Of a stretch of 49,983 nt of DNA, positions 37,843-45,648 are shown in pieces (positions within the stretch are counted from its first letter, which is position 1; every line of letters starts with the position of its first letter). A program made the position numbers and the translations under genes. Below the pieces are notes generated by a model. It made no database searches. It saw nothing but the letters and a program-made list of their open reading frames with translations, and had not been told where the DNA came from. Origin of the DNA: Clostridium sp. (GTDB taxonomy: Bacteria > Bacillota > Clostridia > Oscillospirales > Acutalibacteraceae); the NCBI GenBank assembly GCA_031272895.1, contig JAISSW010000009.1:1-49983 (forward strand). Direction: 5' to 3'.

Positions 37843-38076
37843 TCAATACCATGCTTGGGTAAATTCAAGGGGCAGACTTTTCATTTTTGCACATTCCTCT
37901 ACCTTTGACACGGCGTGCCTGTCGTGCCACAAGCTGTTTTCATCAGCGCGTAAAACAATTTGCGCCACACCCGTTGCAAAGTCAAAAAGGATTTCTCCCC
38001 AGTTCCCTCGCCCTTCGGGTTTGTACAAGTAGGAAATGTGGTCGCGCGTATGCTCTTTTAATTGAAATTGATTCAC
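37843..38076 (-). CDS. 77-aa protein downstream of MuF toxin domain, possible immunity partner
   Basis: GTG start overlapping the previous stop (GTGA) with AAGGAAGG six bases upstream. Sequence starts MNQFQLKEHTRDHISYLYKP, has a beta core with NWGEILFDFATGVAQIVLRA and ends EFTQAWY. I recall proteins with this plan and an AWY end directly after MuF C-terminal fragments in Clostridia. Tight coupling suggests a partner or immunity role. This is inference from position only. Confidence 0.6.
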   Translation of the reverse strand: MNQFQLKEHTRDHISYLYKPEGRGNWGEILFDFATGVAQIVLRADENSLWHDRHAVSKVEECAKMKSLPLEFTQAWY

Positions 38077-38762
38077 AACAAGCCTTCCTTTCTGTCTAAT
38101 TCTCTTACATATTGGCTATAGCTGTATGTCTTTTCGGTTATTGCATGAGCCTCGGTATAGTTTAAGCCATGTGTTTGCATTAATTCAAACTCCATTAGCT
38201 CATGGCGCAACATGACAATGTCCATTTCCTGTATGTCTTTGCCGCTAATAAGCCTTTGCCAAGATACCGCCATATCATAATCCGGGTCAAATCGTGAAAC
38301 TTCTTCGCCGCCTAATTCGTACTCGTTGAAAAAGATATGTTTTTTTATTCTCGCGACTTCACTTTCAGAAATGCCGGTATTTTGGGCAATTGCCGCAATA
38401 TCAGATGTGCGTTTGCGAATTTCTTCATAGAATCTTTCCGCATGTTCGTGCATTCTCCCGACATCACTGCGTGGAATAGCTCCGGAAGCACCAGTATACA
38501 CTATTTTTGCTGCCTCGTCATTCCTCGTTATTATTGTACTCGATTCCGCTCCAGTTGTCAAGCCTTTTTCCTTGTCCTTTTTTCCTGCCTGCCGCACCTT
38601 TTTGGCTTGCTCGTTGCCGTATCCAAGGGTTGTTTCGCGCTCGTAGCGGCGCTTTAGTCCCGTCTGCTTCTCGAAGTCGTCCAGGCGCTGCTGCCAGCGG
38701 TGTATTTTCGCCGCCGTGGCGTCCGTGGGCAACTGGGCGGCCTCAAAGCCTATCAGCTCACG
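38073..38762 (-). pseudogene. 5'-truncated phage minor head (MuF) protein with C-terminal toxin-like domain
   Basis: The open frame starts after TAG at 38763 with RELIGFEAAQLPTDATAAKI, then HRWQQRLDDFEKQTGLKRRY. This reads as the C-terminal end of a MuF-type phage minor head protein, without its head-morphogenesis domain. After a polar linker comes a separate helical domain: ISESEVARIKKHIFFNEYEL, FDPDYDMAVSWQRL, IVMLRHELMEFELMQTHGLN, EAHAITEKTYSYSQYVRELD. Such tails are found as polymorphic toxin or enzyme domains. A TTG at 38732 could restart translation. The head part is missing, so the remnant cannot build virions, but the C-terminal domain looks intact. Confidence 0.6.
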
Positions 38763-38787
38763 CTAAGAAAAATCATAAAACCCCTCC

Positions 38788-38804
38788 ATATTTCTAATAT
38801 GGAA
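38788..38804. repeat. Perfect palindrome at the edge of the prophage scrap
   Basis: CCATATT-tct-AATATGG, seven-pair inverted repeat, 25 bases from the truncation point of the MuF fragment. It may be an operator or a recombination trace. Confidence 0.3.
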
Positions 38805-38931
38805 ATATCTTCCTGCGTTTTGTGGTATAATTAACACATACGGCAGCGGCACCCTAAACGCCAATGACGCACGCAGATGGGGCTGCCGCCGCAGGTCGAG
38901 AATAGTCGGACAAGCTTGAAAGGATTGTGGC

Positions 38932-39264
38932 ATGGATAACCAAGCAAAGCTGCAGGCGTTCTTCAGCGCGGAAAACAATCGGGACTGGGAAGCTTACCGT
39001 GCTTTCATTCACGACGGCATCACTTGGGAATGCCATTCAAGCGGACAAACCAAAACAATCTGCGGAGCAAATGAGTATATAGATTATATTAAAATTTTCT
39101 ATGAGAAGCATGATAATTGGTTTGATGTAGAACAATTATACGCAAGCCCCGACGGTACTCGAATTGTAGCAATCCTTAGAAATAACTTAGGGGAGAAGGC
39201 CTGTGATATATTTGATTTTGAGGACGGCTTGATAATCAGAGAATTTGAGTACACATTGGATTAA
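38932..39264 (+). CDS. NTF2-like (SnoaL-type) protein
   Basis: 110 residues with the NTF2 fold pattern: an N-terminal helix region KLQAFFSAENNRDWEAYRAF, IHDGITWECH, GANEYIDYIKIFYEKHDNWF, then strands RIVAILRNNL, ACDIFDFEDGLIIREFEYTL. Family members are small enzymes or binding pockets for hydrophobic ligands; the function is not readable. AT-richer than the downstream peptidase gene, so possibly acquired. TATAAT at 38826-38831 with TGG upstream may serve it. Confidence 0.7.
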   Translation: MDNQAKLQAFFSAENNRDWEAYRAFIHDGITWECHSSGQTKTICGANEYIDYIKIFYEKHDNWFDVEQLYASPDGTRIVAILRNNLGEKACDIFDFEDGLIIREFEYTLD

Positions 39265-39337
39265 TCAGCTTGACGATTCATAGTGCGGATAGGCCGGAAG
39301 CCTAAACGGACGATTGGCGTTGATAAAGGAGTAAGCA

Positions 39338-40390
39338 ATGAATAATAACGAGCGAATACTTTCGGCGCTGCCGAAGAACACGGCGGCTTGGATTTCCTCC
39401 CCGCCCGCCTGCCGCTATCTGTCCGGCTTTGCGGCGGATAACTGCCTTTGCCTGCTGTCACGCGGCGGATATTTTTACCTGACGGACAAGCGCTATTTAG
39501 AGGCGGCGCGGCGCTGCGTAACGGAGCTTGAGCCTTGGGACATCGCCGATATAGACAAGCTGATAGAGAAGCTGCCCGAAAGTGAATTTGCAATCGAGGG
39601 GGAACACACTACCTTGGCTCAGCTTGCACGGCGGCAGGAAAAACACCCCGAGTTATCGTTCAGCGCTCAGGAGGGCTTGGACGGGCTGATAGACGATTTG
39701 CGCAGCGTTAAGACCCCGCCTGAGCTTGAGCGCATACGCCGCGCACAATCCATAGCGGAGAGGGCGCTTGAAAGTCTGCTGCCCCACATAAGGGAGGGAG
39801 TGAGCGAAAGGGAAATCGCCTTAGAGCTGGACTACACAATGCTGCGCCTTGGCGCCGATGCCCTGAGCTTTGAAACCATTGTCGTCAGCGGAGAAAACAG
39901 CTCCTTGCCGCACGGGGTGCCCGGCGAACGCAGGCTGAGGAGAGGCGACATACTGACAATTGACTTCGGCGCTGTGGTGGAGGGCTACCACAGCGATATG
40001 ACGCGCAGCTTTGCCATTGGCACAATCGCCAAGGAGGAGTGCTTGGTGTATGAGCTGGTGCTTGCGGCGCAGGAGGCGGGCATTGCCGCGGCGCGCCCCG
40101 GAATCAGCTGCAGGGAGCTTGACGGGGTTGTTCGCGCGGTTTTTGAGCAAGCCGGAATGGGCGAATACTTTTGCCATGGCACAGGGCACGGCGTGGGCTT
40201 AGAAATCCACGAGGCGCCGAACGTCGGCAGCAAAAGCGACACGCTGCTGCGCGAGGGCATGGTAATAACCATAGAGCCGGGGCTTTATTTGCCGGAGCGC
40301 TTCGGCGTGCGTATTGAGGACATGGTGCAAATCAGCGCGGAGGGCTGCGTTAACCTGACAAGCTTCGACAAATCCCTGCGGATTCTGTAA
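39338..40390 (+). CDS. M24 metallopeptidase (Xaa-Pro aminopeptidase/prolidase family)
   Basis: 350 residues. N-terminal creatinase-like domain (about 1-125) and C-terminal pita-bread domain with all five metal ligands: Asp in TIDFGAVVEGY, Asp in HSDMTRSF, His in GTGHGVGLEIHE, Glu in ITIEPGLY and Glu in VRIEDMVQI. Cleaves peptide bonds next to proline in the cytoplasm. The ATG has AAGGAG six bases upstream. Its TAA abuts the stop of the convergent deacetylase gene with no gap. Confidence 0.94.
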   Translation: MNNNERILSALPKNTAAWISSPPACRYLSGFAADNCLCLLSRGGYFYLTDKRYLEAARRCVTELEPWDIADIDKLIEKLPESEFAIEGEHTTLAQLARRQEKHPELSFSAQEGLDGLIDDLRSVKTPPELERIRRAQSIAERALESLLPHIREGVSEREIALELDYTMLRLGADALSFETIVVSGENSSLPHGVPGERRLRRGDILTIDFGAVVEGYHSDMTRSFAIGTIAKEECLVYELVLAAQEAGIAAARPGISCRELDGVVRAVFEQAGMGEYFCHGTGHGVGLEIHEAPNVGSKSDTLLREGMVITIEPGLYLPERFGVRIEDMVQISAEGCVNLTSFDKSLRIL

Positions 40391-41371
40391 TCAGTCCGGC
40401 AAATCGGTCAATGCCTTGAATTCGTAGCCGTTGGCGCGGGCGTAGTCTATAATGTCGCCCAGCGCGGCGGCATTATCCGTTGAAACGGCGTGCAAAAGAA
40501 TAATTGCGCCGGGGTGAAGGCGGGAGCTGATTGTGTCAAAGGCCTTTTGCTTACCCTGCTGCTTCGTTGTGTCCCAATCCGCCCAGGAAACCGACCAAAA
40601 CACGCTTTTATAGCCCAAGGACTGCACCAGCTGCAGGGCATTTTCGTTATAGCTGCCCTCCGGGAAACGGAAAAATGGCGCTGTATAACCAAGGCTTTGG
40701 CGCAAGAAATTATCGAAGCCCTGAAGCTCCTCAATCATTTTCGCGCGGCTGATTTCCGTAAAATCCGGGTGACTGACCGAGTGGTTGCCGATAATATGCC
40801 CCTCGTCAAGCATACGCGCGGCAATTTCAGGGCTGGTTTTAAGGTGGTGCTGTGTTGCAAAAAACGCCGCGGGAACATTCTTTTCCTTCAAAACGTCAAG
40901 TATGGTGGCGGTTACGCCGTTCTCGTAGCCGCAGTCAAAGGTAAGGTAAAGCCGTTTGTCCTCTGATATATTGTCATAAGCAACCGCGTTGTAGCCCTTG
41001 GAGCTAAAAAAGGCTTGGTTGTCTACGCTGATTTGGTGGGGCTTGCCGCCGCTTGCCACGCCGTAGCTGTAGGCAATCGGCGTCGTCGGCAGGCTTGGAA
41101 TCTCCGCGGGGTTTTCCGTGGTAATTTCCTTGGTGGGCAGGGCTTGGCGCTCCGCCCGCCGTGAGGAGGTTTGGGCGGCGACGGCGTCCGCCGAGCTTTC
41201 CGGCGGATTTGTAACAGCTTGCTGCGTTGTGCTTTCCGGCGGGTCTGTAATGCTGCCTATGCCGCCGCGAACCATAGCCGCAAGCAGGGCGGTTAAAAGC
41301 ACGGCGGCAAGCAGCAGCGCCACCGGCAGCAGAATGAAAATTTTGCTTGGGGGCTTAGAGTTATTATTCAT
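40391..41371 (-). CDS. PdaA-like polysaccharide deacetylase
   Basis: 326 residues from the ATG at 41371 (TTGGAG upstream). One membrane helix or signal (about 8-32), Thr/Ser/Ala linker, then the NodB domain: metal Asp in LYLTFDCGYENG, His pair in IGNHSVSHPDF, RFPEGSYNENAL, the PdaA-type SWADWDTTKQQGKQKAF and the final LLHAVSTDNAAA. Removes acetyl groups from MurNAc during muramic-lactam formation in spore cortex, if the PdaA assignment is right. Supports a sporulating host. A few family members act on other polymers. Confidence 0.85.
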   Translation of the reverse strand: MNNNSKPPSKIFILLPVALLLAAVLLTALLAAMVRGGIGSITDPPESTTQQAVTNPPESSADAVAAQTSSRRAERQALPTKEITTENPAEIPSLPTTPIAYSYGVASGGKPHQISVDNQAFFSSKGYNAVAYDNISEDKRLYLTFDCGYENGVTATILDVLKEKNVPAAFFATQHHLKTSPEIAARMLDEGHIIGNHSVSHPDFTEISRAKMIEELQGFDNFLRQSLGYTAPFFRFPEGSYNENALQLVQSLGYKSVFWSVSWADWDTTKQQGKQKAFDTISSRLHPGAIILLHAVSTDNAAALGDIIDYARANGYEFKALTDLPD

Positions 41372-41483
41372 GGCATACTCCAATACGGCAGTTTTTATTA
41401 TTCTTGCCCGCCGGGGGGCATTATATTATACGGAACTCTTCGCCATGTGTCAAATTTCCGCTCTCTTAGATGGGCTAAGACTA

Positions 41484-41512
41484 TTGCAAATTCGGCGCGA
41501 GTATGCTATACT
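41484..41512 (+). promoter_or_regulatory. Promoter of the toroid-fold surface gene
   Basis: TTGCAA (41484-41489), 17-base spacer, TATACT (41507-41512) with TGC just upstream. Confidence 0.65.
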
Positions 41513-41538
41513 GCAAAAAAACAAAAACGGAGGGAACC

Positions 41539-42714
41539 ATGAAGAAACGAGCTTTTACAATTCTGCTGGCGCTTTTGATAGCGGCGGCGCTTTCCATACC
41601 CGCCTTGGCGCAGGGAGAGGACAAATATTACGGCGTGGCGCTTGCCAATGAACTGGAAAGGGTGCTGGAGGAGGACATAAAAATCCCGGAGGACGGCACG
41701 GCGAACAGCCAGGCGGACTGGATTTTGTTTGCAATATCCTTGGACGGCGAATACCGCTCACCGCTGCCGGACGCCGCCGTCAGCTACGCGGCTTATGCTG
41801 CCCGCTGTGTTGAAACGGCGGGGGATTCGCTGAGCCTTAACGACGCTGCTCGCTGGCTTTTGGCGCTGCGCTCCGTGCAGGCGAACGGCATACGCACCAA
41901 TATTGAGGAGGAGCTGCTTGGGCGGCTGTTGGAGTGGGATTATTCCGGGGAAACACTTACGGGGTCAATAAGCTACGCCATTATTGCAATCCGCGCCTAC
42001 TATGGCAAGGAGGACGAAAAAAGTGAGCTGGTGGTGTCCTCATTGGCTACCGCCCTGCTTGGCGGGCAAAGAAAGGACGGCGGCTATAATTACCTGCTCA
42101 AGGAGGAGCCGGGCAATGAATACAGCAAGGACAGCGATCCGGACAGCACTGCCGCGGCAATGACGGCGCTTTGGTTAGCCGGCGAGTATACCGAGGCGTT
42201 TGAGCCGGAAAAGGACTACAAGAGCGCGGAGGAAACAGACGCCGCAGTTTTGGCGAGTATTGCAAGGGCATATAATTACCTTAAGGCGGCGCAGCTGCCC
42301 AGCGGCGGCTTCGGTATGTTCGGCGAAAGCGCGGAGAGCGACGCACAGGTGATTATTGCGCTTTGCACAATGGGCGTTGACCCCAATGGCTTTAGCTCAG
42401 CGGAGGGGAAAAGCGTTGTGGATTCCCTTGAGAGCTTTAGGACCGATAACCACATGACAAGGGGAGCGGACGGGCAGGAAAACCTGATGTCCTCCTACCA
42501 AACCCTGCTTGCGCTCAACGCACTCAAGCGCTTTGAAGGCAGCACCGAGGGGCTTAGCAGCATATACTCCTTTGCGGCAAGCAGCAAGCCCGTCAATGAG
42601 GACCCAATGCTTAACTATTATATAGCGGGGGCGGGGATTGCCGCCATTGTGGTGGTTGTTATTGTGAGTATGATTGCAAGGCGGCGCTACAACAAAAAGC
42701 ACGCGGAGGCTTAA
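41539..42714 (+). CDS. Secreted membrane-anchored protein with alpha-toroid (prenyltransferase/cyclase-like) repeats
   Basis: 391 residues from the ATG at 41539 (GGAGGG upstream). Signal peptide about 1-24 (AFTILLALLIAAALSIPALA). Helical repeats follow, several of the squalene-cyclase/prenyltransferase kind: SLATALLGGQRKDGGYNYLL, KAAQLPSGGFGMFGESAESD. The Gly-Gly-Phe/Tyr signature is the toroid hallmark. The C-terminal membrane helix (YYIAGAGIAAIVVVVIVSMI) and basic tail place it at the cell surface. Probably binds a polymer or cofactor; enzymatic residues were not identified. Confidence 0.7.
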   Translation: MKKRAFTILLALLIAAALSIPALAQGEDKYYGVALANELERVLEEDIKIPEDGTANSQADWILFAISLDGEYRSPLPDAAVSYAAYAARCVETAGDSLSLNDAARWLLALRSVQANGIRTNIEEELLGRLLEWDYSGETLTGSISYAIIAIRAYYGKEDEKSELVVSSLATALLGGQRKDGGYNYLLKEEPGNEYSKDSDPDSTAAAMTALWLAGEYTEAFEPEKDYKSAEETDAAVLASIARAYNYLKAAQLPSGGFGMFGESAESDAQVIIALCTMGVDPNGFSSAEGKSVVDSLESFRTDNHMTRGADGQENLMSSYQTLLALNALKRFEGSTEGLSSIYSFAASSKPVNEDPMLNYYIAGAGIAAIVVVVIVSMIARRRYNKKHAEA

Positions 42715-42725
42715 GCCCTGCGTCC

Positions 42726-42754
42726 TTGACTTTTTGGTTAGAATATGGCATACT
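42726..42754 (+). promoter_or_regulatory. Promoter of the M18 aminopeptidase gene
   Basis: TTGACT (42726-42731), 17-base spacer, CATACT (42749-42754) with TGG upstream. Confidence 0.6.
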
Positions 42755-42771
42755 AAGTTAAATATTGGCGG

Positions 42772-42795
42772 TTTTGTCGGGTGCGCCCGGCAAAA
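42772..42795 (+). promoter_or_regulatory. Hairpin in the 5' leader of the M18 aminopeptidase gene
   Basis: TTTTGTCGGG-tgcg-CCCGGCAAAA, ten pairs with one wobble, close to the expected transcript start and 26 bases upstream of the ATG at 42822. There is no U-tract after it, so it is not a terminator. Confidence 0.4.
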
Positions 42796-42821
42796 TTTGC
42801 CGAAAAAACGGAGGTAGGATT

Positions 42822-44225
42822 ATGCCTGAAAAAACAGAAGCACAGCAGCTTAAGGAGCAGCTGTTTTATAAGCGTCCCCACGCGGGGCAGGCGCTGAGCA
42901 ACGAGCAGTGGAGCCTTGCCGAGGAATATTGCGAGGGCTACAAGGGCTTTTTGCAGGCAAGCAAAACGGAGCGGCTTGCGGTTGAGAGAGCAATAACCTT
43001 GGCGAAAAGCAACGGCTTCAGTGAATTTGACGCCGCAAGCAGCTATAAGCCCGGCGACAAGGTTTTTGTTAACAACAGGGGCAAGGCGCTGATTTTGGCG
43101 GTAATCGGCAAGGAGAGCCTCAGCAAGGGGCTACGCTTAATTGCCGCGCACATTGACAGCCCGCGCCTTGACCTCAAGCAGAACCCGCTTTATGAGGATT
43201 CCGAGCTGGCGCTGTTCAAAACGCATTACTACGGCGGTATTAAAAAGTACCAATGGACGGCTATTCCCCTTTCCCTGCATGGGGTTGTAATCCGTGCGGA
43301 CGGGACAAAAATCAATGTGAGCCTTGGCGAGGGCGAGGGCGAGCCGCAGTTTTGCGTGACGGATTTGCTGCCGCATTTGGCAATGGAGCAATCAAAGCGC
43401 AGCCTAAGCGAGGGGATAAAGGGCGAAGAGCTGAATGTGCTTGTCGGTTCGCGCCCCTTCCGTGAGGAGGACGGCAGCGAGTTGGTCAAGCTGCGGATTT
43501 TGCAGCTGCTTTACTCAAAATACGGCATAGTGGAAGAGGATTTCCTTGGCGCGGAGCTGGAGCTTGTGCCTGCGTTCCCGGTGCGGGATATAGGGCTTGA
43601 CGGCTCACTAATCGGCGGCTATGGGCAGGACGACAGGGTCTGCGCCTACCCGGCAATCACCGCCCTGCTTGAGCTAAAGGAAGCGCCCGCAAAAACCTGC
43701 GTGGCTGTGCTTGCGGATAAGGAAGAGATAGGCTCCGACGGCAACACAGGGCTGCAGGGGGCGTATTTCCTGCATTTTGTTCAGGATTTGTGCGAAAAGC
43801 AGGGGGTACCCGCGCGTGTTTGCGTGGATAATACCCAGTGCCTTTCCGCAGACGTTAACGCCGGGTTTGACCCCACATGGCCAAGCGTAATGGAAAAAAA
43901 CAACGCCTGCTGCCTCAATAAGGGCGTTGTAGTAACCAAATATACAGGCTCACGCGGAAAGGCAGGCACAAGCGACGCAAGCGCCGAATTCACCGCAAGG
44001 GTAATCGGGCTGTTCCGTTCCGCGGGGCTGCTTTGGCAAATCGGAGAGCTTGGCAAGGTTGACGAGGGCGGCGGCGGCACGGTTGCAAAATACCTTGCAA
44101 AAATGGGCATGGACGTGATTGACGTCGGAGTGCCTGTACTTTCCATGCATTCGCCGTTTGAGGTAACGGCAAAGGCGGACGTTTGGACCGCGCATATGGC
44201 GTTTGGGGCTTTTTACGGCAGTTAA
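42822..44225 (+). CDS. M18 family aminopeptidase (aspartyl aminopeptidase)
   Basis: 467 residues from the ATG at 42822 (GGAGG eight bases upstream), family length. Dinuclear zinc ligands: His in LIAAHIDSPRLDLK, Asp in GGYGQDDRVCAYP, Glu in ADKEEIGSDGNTG, Asp in CVDNTQCLSAD and His in LSMHSPFEVTAKAD near the end. Removes acidic residues from peptide N-termini in the cytoplasm. Own promoter with a leader hairpin. Confidence 0.93.
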   Translation: MPEKTEAQQLKEQLFYKRPHAGQALSNEQWSLAEEYCEGYKGFLQASKTERLAVERAITLAKSNGFSEFDAASSYKPGDKVFVNNRGKALILAVIGKESLSKGLRLIAAHIDSPRLDLKQNPLYEDSELALFKTHYYGGIKKYQWTAIPLSLHGVVIRADGTKINVSLGEGEGEPQFCVTDLLPHLAMEQSKRSLSEGIKGEELNVLVGSRPFREEDGSELVKLRILQLLYSKYGIVEEDFLGAELELVPAFPVRDIGLDGSLIGGYGQDDRVCAYPAITALLELKEAPAKTCVAVLADKEEIGSDGNTGLQGAYFLHFVQDLCEKQGVPARVCVDNTQCLSADVNAGFDPTWPSVMEKNNACCLNKGVVVTKYTGSRGKAGTSDASAEFTARVIGLFRSAGLLWQIGELGKVDEGGGGTVAKYLAKMGMDVIDVGVPVLSMHSPFEVTAKADVWTAHMAFGAFYGS

Positions 44226-44254
44226 CCAAATAACGGCAAACGGGAAGTGGTTTT

Positions 44255-45343
44255 ATGCGGCGGCGTTTGGGAACGGCAATTTTGGTTGCCCTGCTGGCGG
44301 CGTCGCTTGCCTTTTCCGCAAATGCCGCCATTAAATTCGACGGCAAGGCTAGCAATTTAGAGTGGGACGACGAGGAGCACCTCATACTGTTTTTTTCCGA
44401 ACAGGAGAGCGCCAACGAGCTTTCGCAGGGTCACTTTTATTATATTGCCGATTACAAAAACGACAGCCTTACAATTGCGGTGAAGGCAATGGGCAAGGAT
44501 TTGACCGCCGAGAGCGGCGCGGGTCTGCGCATGGATATTGACGGCTTTGGGCGCGTGGAAATCTGTTTTAACAAGCTGGAATATGACGGAGAGCTGGTTC
44601 ATGTTGCTGAAAGCGCAATGCTTTCAAGGGATGATGGCATGACGGTGGGGGCGTGGTTTAATATTGAGGCAGAGCTGCTGCTCAAGGCTCCGCTGCCGGA
44701 CAGCTTAGAGCTGCAGCTCAGGTTTTTGGACCAAAACGGCGAGCCGAGCAGGAGTTTCACGGTTGTTATTGAAAACCCCGCCGCCGCAACCACAACGAGC
44801 GAGAAAACCACAACCACAAAGGCGAGCACAACAAAAAAACCGACTACCACCAAAACAACAAAGCCCGCGTCTGCGCAGACTACAACAGCCGCAGCTACAA
44901 CAGCCGCAGCTACAACAACGGCTGTCACCCGACAAACAGGCACAACAAGCTCCGTACCGACGACAAGCTCAGTGCGGGCTATCGGCGGCACAAGCGGCAG
45001 CAGTCAAGCGCAGACGTCTTCAACAACTGCGGCAAGCACTGTGACAAGCTCCGGCAGCGCCGGCACAAGCAGCCAAGCCACGGCAAGCACGCGAGGCGGG
45101 GCGGGCGTAACCGCTGCCACGGCGCAAACGCGGGGTGAGGTTACTCAGGGGACGACCGCCAACGCGGAACAGGAAAACGTTCAAGGCACAAGCGAAGCTC
45201 AAACGGCGACCGCAAGCCCCGGCAGGAACAACATATTCCGTTACCTTGCCTTTGGCGGCGCGGGGCTCTTGCTTTTGGCGGCGGCGTTTGTGGGGATTTT
45301 TGTCCGCAAGCGTGAGGAGGAGGACAAAGCCGAGGAGGATTGA
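44255..45343 (+). CDS. Ser/Thr-rich surface protein with C-terminal anchor
   Basis: 362 residues. Signal peptide about 1-24, cleaved near SANA/AIKFD. A folded domain of about 145 residues starts KFDGKASNLEWDDEEHLILF and has SLTIAVKAMGKDLTAESGAG, LRMDIDGFGRVEICF. It resembles a carbohydrate-binding-like jelly roll but is not matched to a family. A long Ser/Thr/Ala linker (about 175-315), then a membrane helix (LAFGGAGLLLLAAAFVGIFV) and a basic/acidic tail. Surface display is clear; the ligand is not. Confidence 0.65.
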   Translation: MRRRLGTAILVALLAASLAFSANAAIKFDGKASNLEWDDEEHLILFFSEQESANELSQGHFYYIADYKNDSLTIAVKAMGKDLTAESGAGLRMDIDGFGRVEICFNKLEYDGELVHVAESAMLSRDDGMTVGAWFNIEAELLLKAPLPDSLELQLRFLDQNGEPSRSFTVVIENPAAATTTSEKTTTTKASTTKKPTTTKTTKPASAQTTTAAATTAAATTTAVTRQTGTTSSVPTTSSVRAIGGTSGSSQAQTSSTTAASTVTSSGSAGTSSQATASTRGGAGVTAATAQTRGEVTQGTTANAEQENVQGTSEAQTATASPGRNNIFRYLAFGGAGLLLLAAAFVGIFVRKREEEDKAEED

Positions 45344-45648
45344 CGCCAGAATACGGCAAATGGAGCTTGCGGGGGTTCGACCGGTTCCGATGAGAAATTC
45401 GGATTCATCCTTGATTATTAAGTGAGAAAGAATATAATGAGTTAGGCTTGCAATGCCCAAACAAAGCGTTCGCAAGGGGCAAATCAAACATTTCCTCCGC
45501 AGGACTGGACAAATAATTCGCTTTATGGTATAATACTCTAACTGTGCGTAAAGGCGGCAGACGGCACAGCCGCGCCAATTTCGGTGCGCCTTGACCGCCG
45601 CGTCTTGTGCCTTAATACATTAAATCTTTGAATTCGGAGGAAAACACT
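45344..45648. other. Intergenic region before ppdK
   Basis: 305 bases without a gene. It contains an inverted repeat near 45386-45412 (TTCCGATGAG/TTCGGATTCAT), the ppdK promoter at 45506-45534 and a GC-rich leader (about 45541-45648) in which AGACGGCACA can pair with TTGTGCC plus CGTCT. No known riboswitch recognised. Confidence 0.4.
45506..45534 (+). promoter_or_regulatory. Promoter of ppdK
   Basis: TGGACA (45506-45511), 17-base spacer, TATAAT (45529-45534) with TGG directly upstream (extended -10). Confidence 0.7.

Noticed and set aside
37167-38762. tRNA-Lys as attachment site of the prophage scrap
   Set aside because: The scrap lies on the 5' side of the tRNA, and I found no copy of the tRNA 3' end near 38.77 kb to serve as the second attachment site.
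21205-38806. Shared 15-mer TTTCTAATATGGAAA (38792 plus strand, about 21205 minus strand)
   Set aside because: Short and AT-rich; a match of this length between two 50-kb strands is expected by chance.
45360-45500. tmRNA or tRNA-like element before ppdK (GGGGGTTCGACCGG)
   Set aside because: Only a T-loop-like string is present; no acceptor stem, CCA end or tag-encoding frame.
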